From: Kiritimatiellia bacterium
Lineage (GTDB): Bacteria; Verrucomicrobiota; Kiritimatiellia; RFP12; JAAYLN01
Assembly (NCBI GenBank): GCA_017962605.1
Contig: JAGCUY010000079.1
Location: 1 to 33,780, forward strand
Reading direction: 5' to 3'
Length of the DNA stretch: 33,780 bases
Below the pieces are notes generated by a model. It was not told where the DNA came from. It ran no database searches and was given only the letters and a program-made list of their open reading frames with translations. Numbering within the stretch: the stretch's first letter is position 1; each line of letters opens with the position of its first letter. This document shows positions 1 to 6,088 of the stretch, in pieces. A program made the translations under genes and the position numbers.

Positions 1-14
1 ACAGGGAGCGGGGG

Positions 15-70
15 AATGTGAAAATGTGAAAGTGTTGCCAATCCAAATGTTGCCAATTGCCAATGCAGGA
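15..70. repeat. Degenerate heptanucleotide tract A
   Basis: About eight successive 7-base units can be laid out, with TTGCCAA as the best conserved word, repeated twice back to back near 50-63. The tract is non-coding by appearance and lies before the long repeat at 102-270. Its words recur in inverted orientation in the tract at 1573-1628. The 7-base period is seen directly by writing the sequence in rows of seven; function is unknown. Confidence 0.6.
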
Positions 71-87
71 CAGCGCCTGGGGAGACT

Positions 88-270
88 CCGGCTTCGTCCG
101 AGCCCTCCCTTCCAAGAACTTTCCACCCCGCCGGAGGCGGTTCCCAATCTGGTGCGACGTGGCGAAGTCGCAAGGTCTGGGTGCGGGCGCATGATGCTTG
201 CATCAATGCGACGGCATCCAGGCCGCTGGCTCGCACAGCGAGACGGCGCACCAGTTCCCTAACTTCGGCG
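88..270. repeat. Dispersed repeat copy R1 (partner at 9941-10123)
   Basis: Bases 102-270 match 9954-10123 in the same orientation with about ten substitutions and one 1-base indel, so over 90% identity across about 170 bp. The 13 bases just before the match (88-100, CCGGCTTCGTCCG) are the exact reverse complement of the 13 bases in the same place in the other copy (9941-9953), which forms a hairpin loop there. An open frame runs through both copies, but indels and lack of a conserved start argue for a non-coding dispersed repeat. Confidence 0.8.
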
Positions 271-340
271 CGGTAGCGCCATGAATACTCACAGCGGAGA
301 CTGCTAATGCTTCCACAGAGAACTTGGAAGAACCAAAATT

Positions 341-411
341 TTGGTTTCTGGAGCGCGGCGAGTTCGGAACGGAGGCGGCGACGAGGCCGTAGGCGCCGCC
401 GAAGGGCCTTT
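341..411. repeat. Hairpin-bearing spacer segment with a short repeat
   Basis: Bases 343-362 match 1157-1176 at 19 of 20 positions. A 7-bp inverted repeat (GGCGGCG at 374-380, CGCCGCC at 394-400) follows, then a T-run at about 409-413 on the plus strand. On the minus strand, which carries the vapC end, no T-run follows the stem, so it is not an obvious terminator for vapC. It could be a REP-like element or the remnant of a recombined segment. Confidence 0.4.
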
Positions 412-819
412 TTAGGAGCGGGTGACGATGACGGTCAGCAGGGGGACAAGGCGGAAATGCCCGTCCGTTGTCGCGAGGTCCGCGCCATGTTCCAGCGCAG
501 ATGCGGCGATCCAGATGTCATTTTGGGGAATAGGCCTCCCCATTTCACGAAGGGCCTGGAAGACCTTCGCGTAGAGTTCTGCGGTCCGTTCGCCAATTGA
601 AACGGTTTTGACGGACGAACGGGCAAGCAACTGCGCCAACCTAGTTTTGGCTTCTTCGCCCCGCTTGGTCTTCTGGATGCCGGCCTTGTATTCGCCAAGC
701 ACCACACTTGGAATGAGGAGTTGCCCGTATTCGCCCAAGCTCGAATGTGCGAAGTTGGAAGGATTCTGGCAGAAGTCAATTAGAAAGTTCGTGTCAAGAA
801 CGAGTGATTTCACTTCCAC
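412..819 (-). CDS. vapC: PIN-domain toxin (VapC-like ribonuclease)
   Basis: The 135-residue product has the full PIN layout: an N-terminal LDTNFLIDF strand (Asp9), Glu43 in VLGEY, Asp101 in QNDIWIAA and Asp119 in ATTDGHF. These acidic residues bind the metal ions used for RNA cleavage in VapC toxins. Length is normal for the family. The start overlaps the end of the upstream antitoxin gene by 10 bases, the usual coupling of antitoxin-toxin pairs. All expected catalytic residues are present, so it should be active when free of its antitoxin. The RNA target cannot be read from the sequence. Plasmid or chromosomal VapC/FitB-type PIN proteins are the alternatives within the same fold. Confidence 0.88.
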   Translation of the reverse strand: MEVKSLVLDTNFLIDFCQNPSNFAHSSLGEYGQLLIPSVVLGEYKAGIQKTKRGEEAKTRLAQLLARSSVKTVSIGERTAELYAKVFQALREMGRPIPQNDIWIAASALEHGADLATTDGHFRLVPLLTVIVTRS

Positions 820-1058
820 ATCTCCTCGTCGATGACGTCAAATTCCTTTTGTACGGCGCGCAGTTCATCTGCCGCTTCCTTGGAAAGCGGCTCGATGTCG
901 AAGAAGTCCGGCAGCTTGCGCTCCTTGCGGCGGAAGACTCCAAGGGCCGAGTCGATGGTGCTCTGGATGAACTTGTTGATGCTCAAGCCCGCCTCGGCTG
1001 CGCCGCGCCGGATGGCCTCGGCCATGACATCGTCGGTGTGGATGGTGAAAGTCGTCAT
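810..1058 (-). CDS. VapB-like antitoxin, ribbon-helix-helix type
   Basis: This 82-residue protein starts with a short beta-like segment (MTTFTIHTDD) followed by two helices (AEAIRRGAAEAGLSINKFIQ), the look of a ribbon-helix-helix DNA-binding domain. The acidic C-terminal part (DIEPLSKEAADELRAVQKEF) would wrap the toxin. It sits directly upstream of the PIN toxin and overlaps it by 10 bases. AAGGAG at 1065-1070 lies 6 nt before the ATG, supporting this start. A promoter (1087-1115) and a perfect 8-bp inverted repeat (1058-1086) immediately precede it, which fits autorepression by the antitoxin or the complex. Exact family is not certain. Confidence 0.8.
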   Translation of the reverse strand: MTTFTIHTDDVMAEAIRRGAAEAGLSINKFIQSTIDSALGVFRRKERKLPDFFDIEPLSKEAADELRAVQKEFDVIDEEMWK

Positions 1059-1086
1059 GAATCACTCCTTTGATTTATGTGATTCA
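1058..1086. promoter_or_regulatory. Inverted-repeat operator of the vapBC-type pair
   Basis: TGAATCAC (1058-1065) and GTGATTCA (1079-1086) form a perfect 8-bp inverted repeat separated by 13 bases. It spans the region from the start codon to the base before the -10 box and covers the ribosome binding site. Ribbon-helix-helix antitoxins commonly repress their own operon by binding such palindromes, so this is a good operator candidate. Confidence 0.65.
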
Positions 1087-1115
1087 ATTATACATCAAGC
1101 GACGCAGAAACGCAA
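1087..1115 (-). promoter_or_regulatory. Promoter of the vapBC-type operon
   Basis: On the minus strand TATAAT lies at 1087-1092 and TTGCGT at 1110-1115 with a 17-base spacer. The same TTGC-type -35 with a 17-base spacer precedes the AAA ATPase gene and gdhA in this window. Confidence 0.7.
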
Positions 1116-1116
1116 A

Positions 1117-1245
1117 TCATGGGCGAATGCTATTGGTGGGGATGCGCATAAAGGTGGGTTTCTGGAGTGCGGCGAGGAGGGGCAGTTTTCTGGCGTCGCG
1201 CTTGTCAGCGAAATAAACGAATATGTTAGAGTCCAGGAAGGTCAT
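1117..1245 (-). pseudogene. Truncated PIN-domain toxin remnant
   Basis: Read on the minus strand from the ATG at 1245, the frame encodes 42 residues beginning MTFLDSNIFVYFADKRDA, a clear first strand of a PIN domain with its catalytic Asp5, and then stops at 1117. The Glu and two later Asp motifs are absent. The start overlaps the stop of the antitoxin at 1245-1487 (TAATG), as an intact toxin gene would. The lost part joins a segment (1157-1176) that matches the spacer repeat at 343-362, so the break may have come from recombination or deletion at this word. Not on its own a functional nuclease. Confidence 0.75.
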
Positions 1246-1487
1246 TAGTATTCGCCCTCCTGATAGGCGTCTGCCCGATTGAACTTGTATGGTTCACCGG
1301 TCAAGTGTGCGCTGGTCTTTTCCACCAAGGCGTCAAGTCGTGACATCCATTCCTCGGACTCTCTGCGGCGCTTGAACTCCGAGTCGATGAAATCAATGAA
1401 CAACTGGGAAAGCGTGGCGTTTTGCCGTTCCGCCAAGTCGTTGGCCTTTTGCACGACCGCTGGTGGCACGTCGAGTGTTATGGGCAT
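1245..1487 (-). CDS. Antitoxin, ribbon-helix-helix-like, toxin partner broken
   Basis: Starting at MPITLDVP (ATG at 1487) the product is 80 residues. AGGAGG at 1495-1500 lies 7 nt upstream and decides this start over an in-frame one 21 codons earlier. The layout (short strand, helix VVQKANDLAERQN, then ATLSQLFIDFIDSEFKRRR) resembles small ribbon-helix-helix antitoxins of the DUF6364-like kind. The C-terminal tail is polar and would contact a toxin. The gene directly downstream starts within its stop codon and is a truncated PIN toxin, so this looks like an orphaned antitoxin left after toxin decay. An orphan could still repress DNA or neutralise a related toxin. Confidence 0.72.
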   Translation of the reverse strand: MPITLDVPPAVVQKANDLAERQNATLSQLFIDFIDSEFKRRRESEEWMSRLDALVEKTSAHLTGEPYKFNRADAYQEGEY

Positions 1488-1572
1488 GATATAACCTCCT
1501 TCTCTTTCATGTCCTCTCCCTTCATGCCTGCGCCACGTTCTCCATCCCATGTGTGCCTAGATTGTCTCCTCA

Positions 1573-1628
1573 TTGGAAACTGGATTTGGCAACTGGCAAC
1601 ACTTCCACATTGGCAACATTTGACAATC
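1573..1628. repeat. Degenerate heptanucleotide tract B
   Basis: Eight 7-base units can be written, including two exact neighbours TGGCAAC TGGCAAC at 1587-1600. Its reverse complement resembles the tract at 15-70 (TTGCCAA-type words). No coding or regulatory role is visible. Confidence 0.55.
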
Positions 1629-1738
1629 GCCCAGCTGCCTACTTGTCCTTCGGCTCCCTGTCCCCCTTGGGCGCTCCGGGCTTGTAATCCGTAAGCACTG
1701 CCTCCATGCCATTCCCGCACCAATCTCAGAAATTGCCT

Positions 1739-1822
1739 CAGATGTTGGCTACATTTACCGGCATTCCTGACCCTTGCAGTTGCCATGCGCGCATCCTTTT
1801 TCAAGATTGCTTGGATGTATGT
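1739..1822. repeat. Left copy of direct repeat flanking the AAA ATPase gene
   Basis: Bases 1739-1822 align with 3141-3226 in the same orientation at roughly 79% identity, with identical ends (CAGATGTTGGC and a 20-base match around TCAAGATTGCTTGGATG). This copy ends 4 bases from the stop codon of the ATPase gene. On the minus strand both copies keep an open frame with the shared peptide pieces IQAIL and TARVRN, so they may be fragments of a duplicated gene. Confidence 0.65.
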
Positions 1823-1826
1823 CTCA

Positions 1827-3017
1827 TTATTTTGCGTCAAGAAGGAAATCGGGCAGATATCGATGGACGATTCCAGAGTCGGAGAAATCCACCCTGTCCA
1901 ACGAAAGCACTATCTTCGGGTACTGGTCCGGGACCGCCATCAGCGCGGAGAACTCCCTATTCCTCGTCGCCTCGCTTTCCATGACATACGATACTTGCAC
2001 ATACGTCCGGCCATCGCCGTTCTCGCATACAAAATCAACCTCCTTCTCCTTCACCCTGCCAATCCGCACGTCATAGCCGCGCCTGGCGAACTCCTGATAC
2101 ACGATTGTCTCAAGAGTCCTGTCGATGTCGCGGAATGCGCTTCCGCCCACAACTGCCCGTCGCATGCCGTGGTCTGTCGCATACACCTTTTCGTCAACGG
2201 AGAGAATCCGCTTGCCCATCAAATCTTCCCGCTTCACTGACGTGAAGAGAAAGGCCTCCTCGCCAAACCCCAGATAGCTCATCACGGTGTCAAATGCGAC
2301 TGCCCTGTGTTCGCTTTTCAGATAGCGCTGTATGCTTGCCGCAGAGAACACATGCCCCGTCTCGCACATCGCGTACGCGATGATCCGCTCGAGAAGATCG
2401 ACATCCCGCACCTTGTGCCTGCGCACGATGTCCTTCAGCAGAATCGAAGAGTAGAGATCCCTGAGGTAATCGCGGGATGGCTCTTCGCTGTAGCCGAGGT
2501 GCGACAGAAAGGGCATTCCGCCGAATCGGAGATATGCATCAAACGCGGTAGCCGTGTCTTTCGCTGGAGAAGCCTCCACGAATTCGCGGAATGAGAACGG
2601 CGAAACCCTTATCTCCACAAAACGCCCCGTCAGGTACGTCGCAAGCTCTCCCGAAAGAAGTTTGGAATTGGACCCTGTAATGTAGAGGTCAATATCGTCT
2701 CGCGTCCGCAGGGAATTGACAGCCCTCTCCCATTCCTCGACATCGCTAATTTCATCAAGGAACACATACGTCTTGGAAGGCCGGTTGCCGTCTGCCGCTT
2801 TCGCCACGTGGTCGTGGAGAACTCCCCTTGGAACAAACTTCTTGTTCTCATCCTCTTCGAGATTGACATAGACAAACTTCCCTGCCGGGTCAATCTCCGC
2901 CAGAATCATATCCTTGATCTGCCTCATCAGGACAGATTTGCCGCTTCGTCGAAGACCTGTCAAGACCTTGACAACATTCAAACCGACAAAAGGGCGCACC
3001 TTTGCCAGCAAATCCAT
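1827..3017 (-). CDS. AAA_14/DUF4143-type ATPase
   Basis: The 396-residue protein has the two-part layout of the large ATPase family often annotated as ATP-binding protein with a DUF4143 domain. The N-terminal AAA domain carries Walker A GLRRSGKS (21-28), Walker B YVFLDEI (Asp88, Glu89) and a sensor-like ITGSNSKLL; the C-terminal half (about 200-396) has a nuclease-like DUF4143 pattern with EFARRGYDVRIGR...EVDFV. Function in this family is poorly known; they are frequent in anaerobes and archaea and often look horizontally acquired. It has its own promoter (3063-3091). AGGAGG at 3036-3041 is 18 nt from the ATG, rather far, and no closer in-frame start exists. It stands alone between two direct repeats. 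Confidence 0.85.
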   Translation of the reverse strand: MDLLAKVRPFVGLNVVKVLTGLRRSGKSVLMRQIKDMILAEIDPAGKFVYVNLEEDENKKFVPRGVLHDHVAKAADGNRPSKTYVFLDEISDVEEWERAVNSLRTRDDIDLYITGSNSKLLSGELATYLTGRFVEIRVSPFSFREFVEASPAKDTATAFDAYLRFGGMPFLSHLGYSEEPSRDYLRDLYSSILLKDIVRRHKVRDVDLLERIIAYAMCETGHVFSAASIQRYLKSEHRAVAFDTVMSYLGFGEEAFLFTSVKREDLMGKRILSVDEKVYATDHGMRRAVVGGSAFRDIDRTLETIVYQEFARRGYDVRIGRVKEKEVDFVCENGDGRTYVQVSYVMESEATRNREFSALMAVPDQYPKIVLSLDRVDFSDSGIVHRYLPDFLLDAK

Positions 3018-3062
3018 TCTTTTTACCGTATCAAACCTCCTGACTCAAAAACATCACTCAAC

Positions 3063-3091
3063 ATTATATCAAACCTATAATCGAATCGCAA
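3063..3091 (-). promoter_or_regulatory. Promoter of the AAA ATPase gene
   Basis: On the minus strand TATAAT is at 3063-3068 and TTGCGA at 3086-3091, with a 17-base spacer. The leader to the ATG at 3017 is about 40 nt. Confidence 0.7.
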
Positions 3092-3140
3092 CACGATTCG
3101 TCGAATTATTCGATTATACGTTTACTCGGCAAAAGCATCC

Positions 3141-3226
3141 CAGATGTTGGCGGCATCCCCCATCATTCCTTACCCTTGCGGTATCCATGCTTGTAGCCTT
3201 GTTCAAGATTGCTTGGATGTTTATGT
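3141..3226. repeat. Right copy of direct repeat flanking the AAA ATPase gene
   Basis: Partner of 1739-1822 in direct orientation, about 79% identical, ending in the shared run around TCAAGATTGCTTGGATG. It lies some 50 bases upstream of the ATPase -35 box. No target-site duplication or terminal inverted repeat is obvious next to it. The rest of 3092-3371 shows no gene and no terminator. Confidence 0.65.
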
Positions 3227-3371
3227 GCCAGCATCGCGAATCCGCTAGACTATGGTTCGGAACGGCTATAACTGAAAAATACAGCAATCACAAATCGGTG
3301 AAAGGCTATGATTCTACACTATGGGCAGAAATTGTCTGTCTAAATATTGTTTTCCAAGGCATTGGGTATTC

Positions 3372-6074
3372 CTAAGAATCGGCTGCAGCCTTATCCACAA
3401 GCGCGTCCAGCAGCCAGCGTGCCTCCGGAAGGTCGGCCAGCACGTCGAGACCCCAAGTGTGAACGACGCTTCCGCCGCCGGGGAGCAGCGTGGCGGCCAG
3501 ATAACTATAGCATGTCTCGCCGCCTTCGCCAACAATGACGACATCGCGTTCGGGAACACCTGACTGCGCCATGTCGCTTCCTTCGCCGACAATGCGAAAC
3601 CAAAGCGGCGAGAGCTTCCCATCATGCGGGAAACCGCAGAGACGTTCGCCAGGGCGGATTACGAAACCCATCTGCGACCCCATCCACCACCAGCCGAGTT
3701 TGGCGTTGGGGACGTTCCCGGCCTTGCCGACGATGACGGCGGGACGCCCCTCACGCACGGCGGTTTCCGCCTCTGGGGTGTCCTCCTCAGCCACGACCAC
3801 GCCTCTGGCAGATGCCCTTGCACGGATGTCGTCCACCATCTTGACCTTCGGGAAGAACCAGAGTTGCCAACTATTAGACAGTGAAAAGTGCTTCCCATCC
3901 GCCTTTCCGCCGATGGTCGCCTCCAGTGTGGTGCGGCACGGCGCGGCGACTTCTGGCGCGGCAATGTCGATTGTGGCGACCTTCCGCGCCGCGCCGACTG
4001 CCTGCCTGCCGATGTCTTCCGTTCCTTTGGCGAGGACGCTCCCGTCATCCGCAACTATCCGCCATTCGGCCCTTGCGTTTTCGACCGGTGCATTTTCATA
4101 GTGGGCAAAGAGAATGTCCGCCGAAATGCGGTCTCCCGATGCGAACACTCTGTTTGCGGTGTCCAGCGACACAAGGACGCACGATGGCGAGTTGAATACG
4201 GCGAACTCATCTGGCGTAAAGCCACCTCGTTTCGGACGCCAGAATGGGTCGAAGAGTCCCTGTGCGGAGTAGGCATTCGCCCGTCTATTGTGGACTACGA
4301 CATCGACAATCGTCCAGAAGCAGAAACCGCTGCATCCCGAATCCATCCGCGCGCGCTCTACGCCATCTTTCTGCCAGATGCGCTGCAAGGCCGTCTGCGC
4401 ATCCTGGAGCCATTCGCCCCATTTCAGTCCGAGGCCGGACTTCGCCATGAACGCCCTGCGGCGCTCCGCAGTCTCTGGTGGTAGCCAGACGCCCGTGTAG
4501 TCCCCTTCAGTCCGAAAGTCGGTCTTGATGCATAGGTTCAGGTATTCGTGGATCGTGAACGGGCGCGTCCGGTCGATTGCGGGGCCTTGGGCTCCCTCCC
4601 ACTTACGCTGGTGCGCTTCGTCGAAATCGGCCGTCCCCGGCGTGTTTCCTTCAAAGTGTCCGCTTTGCGAAACCGCCAGCCTGTCTGGGTCCATCGACTT
4701 TGCAAGCTGGTAGAGCGCATGGTCCATCCATTCTCCGTGCGAGCCTTCGTTGCCCATGCCGTAGATTGCCAGCGAGGGATGGCCCCGGTAGTTCTCGTGG
4801 AGTTCGCGCAGATGCCGGAGCGGGTCGTAAGGGCCGTATTCGGTGCAGGTGTCGTGGTAGTATGGCAGTTCCGCCTGAACAAGTATGCCAAGTTCGTCGG
4901 CGGCGTCGAAGTATTCCGGTAGCTCGCAGTGCGTGTGGAGGCGCACCTGGTTGAAGCCGGCTGCGCGGGCCTTGGCAAGATGGGCGCGGTGGAAATCCAG
5001 GTCGCCGATGGTCGCGCCTTCGATGGGATAGACCGCGTCGTCTCCGAAGCCGCGCAGGAAGAACGGCTTGCCGTTGAGGCGGATTTCGCTCCCGATGACT
5101 TCGAGTTTGCGCACACCGAAACGCTCGAACCGAGTCTGGATGACCGCGCCTCCCTCCACAAGTTCAATCTGTGCCATGTAGAGATGCGGATTCTCCGGCG
5201 ACCACGGCTGGAGGTCCCTGAGCGGGACACGCAAAACCAGGCTGCGCGATTCCGCGACTGGTTGCTCGACAGCGGTTCCGGCTATCGTGACGCGAACCGT
5301 CCGCGCCACGCCGTTGCTATTGTCTCCAGTCGGACCGTCCACCCAGACACGGACTTCCGCCTCGCGCTGGTCGAAATCGCCGCGCACCCATGCGTCGTCG
5401 ATGAACATCTGCGGCGTCGCCTCGATTTCCGGCGCGCGCAGGATTCCACCCCAGCGGTGGCGGGATACATGGCAGCCTGATGACGTGGCAGCCCGGTTGT
5501 CCAGTTCGATCACTACCTTCGCGCTTTCCCCCGGCTTCACGAACTGCGTGATCTCGAACTTGCGCGTGGCGCAGTAATCGTTGATGAGCGCGACGCGGCG
5601 GTCGTTCACCCACACGTGCGCCTCACCGCGCAACCCGCCAAGCTTAAGCCAGACTCGCCGTCCCTTCCAGTCAGTGGGGATTTCAACTAGGCGCCTGTAC
5701 CAGCAGTCGCCCATGAACACGTGCCGGAGCGGCATCCTCTGGTTGTCGCGTGAAATCCACGGCTCGGACAAGCCCGCCTCGCCGACGCCCTGCGCCTCCC
5801 AGCAACCGGGGACAGAAATCGTCCGCAAGGGCGTCGCGTCGGGGGTGTCGCCCGACCAGTCTGGGTTCTCGAAGAACTGCCCCGGCAGTCGTTTCGTCAC
5901 AAAGTCGCCGGGAAAGCCCCTGAATTCCCACTCGCCGCCAAGGCCCACAACAGTCCCGGCGGGATAGCCGCACGGGGGATTCAGCACGGCGGGGTGAGAC
6001 GGGATTCCCGCCCACCCCTCCGCGCCTGTGAGTTCGCGTTCGGCGGAGAGTATGTCGCTCTTCCCGTTATCCAT
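3372..6074 (-). CDS. Glycoside hydrolase family 2 enzyme
   Basis: A 900-residue GH2-type exo-glycosidase (beta-galactosidase/glucuronidase/mannosidase superfamily). The jelly-roll sugar-binding domain covers about 40-210 (CWYRRLVEIP, VWVNDRRVALINDY), an Ig-like domain about 215-325, and the TIM barrel about 330-620. Acid/base Glu443 lies in YGMGNEGSHGEW and the nucleophile is most likely Glu510 in TIHEYLN. After residue 630 come an extra Ig-like part and a C-terminal region (about 760-900) with an alternating hydrophobic pattern like a glutamine-amidotransferase-type fold. No signal peptide is seen, so it probably acts in the cytoplasm or periplasm on imported oligosaccharides. It is the last gene of a three-gene operon, 14 bases behind the LamG-like gene. 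The exact sugar cannot be read. Confidence 0.85.
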   Translation of the reverse strand: MDNGKSDILSAERELTGAEGWAGIPSHPAVLNPPCGYPAGTVVGLGGEWEFRGFPGDFVTKRLPGQFFENPDWSGDTPDATPLRTISVPGCWEAQGVGEAGLSEPWISRDNQRMPLRHVFMGDCWYRRLVEIPTDWKGRRVWLKLGGLRGEAHVWVNDRRVALINDYCATRKFEITQFVKPGESAKVVIELDNRAATSSGCHVSRHRWGGILRAPEIEATPQMFIDDAWVRGDFDQREAEVRVWVDGPTGDNSNGVARTVRVTIAGTAVEQPVAESRSLVLRVPLRDLQPWSPENPHLYMAQIELVEGGAVIQTRFERFGVRKLEVIGSEIRLNGKPFFLRGFGDDAVYPIEGATIGDLDFHRAHLAKARAAGFNQVRLHTHCELPEYFDAADELGILVQAELPYYHDTCTEYGPYDPLRHLRELHENYRGHPSLAIYGMGNEGSHGEWMDHALYQLAKSMDPDRLAVSQSGHFEGNTPGTADFDEAHQRKWEGAQGPAIDRTRPFTIHEYLNLCIKTDFRTEGDYTGVWLPPETAERRRAFMAKSGLGLKWGEWLQDAQTALQRIWQKDGVERARMDSGCSGFCFWTIVDVVVHNRRANAYSAQGLFDPFWRPKRGGFTPDEFAVFNSPSCVLVSLDTANRVFASGDRISADILFAHYENAPVENARAEWRIVADDGSVLAKGTEDIGRQAVGAARKVATIDIAAPEVAAPCRTTLEATIGGKADGKHFSLSNSWQLWFFPKVKMVDDIRARASARGVVVAEEDTPEAETAVREGRPAVIVGKAGNVPNAKLGWWWMGSQMGFVIRPGERLCGFPHDGKLSPLWFRIVGEGSDMAQSGVPERDVVIVGEGGETCYSYLAATLLPGGGSVVHTWGLDVLADLPEARWLLDALVDKAAADS

Positions 6075-6088
6075 CGTCGCGCCTATCG

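Larger units (their letters stand above)
1488..1826. other. Spacer with repeats and gene debris
   Basis: No intact gene is seen. The stretch holds a heptamer-period tract (1573-1628), the left copy of the repeat pair flanking the AAA ATPase (1739-1822), and on the minus strand a short open segment ending in PGAPKGDREPKDK before a stop near 1640, which looks like the tail of a lost gene. A TTG-started frame crosses the region but has no ribosome binding site or recognisable domain. Confidence 0.5.

Noticed and set aside
26..262. Open frame of 78 codons through repeat R1
   Set aside because: The related frame in R2 is interrupted by a 1-base indel, has no start or ribosome binding site in common and no domain; the DNA repeat explains the similarity.
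1478..1840. 120-codon minus frame with TTG start
   Set aside because: It overlaps the ATPase end, the antitoxin start and repeats, has no ribosome binding site, and its only conserved part is the flanking repeat.
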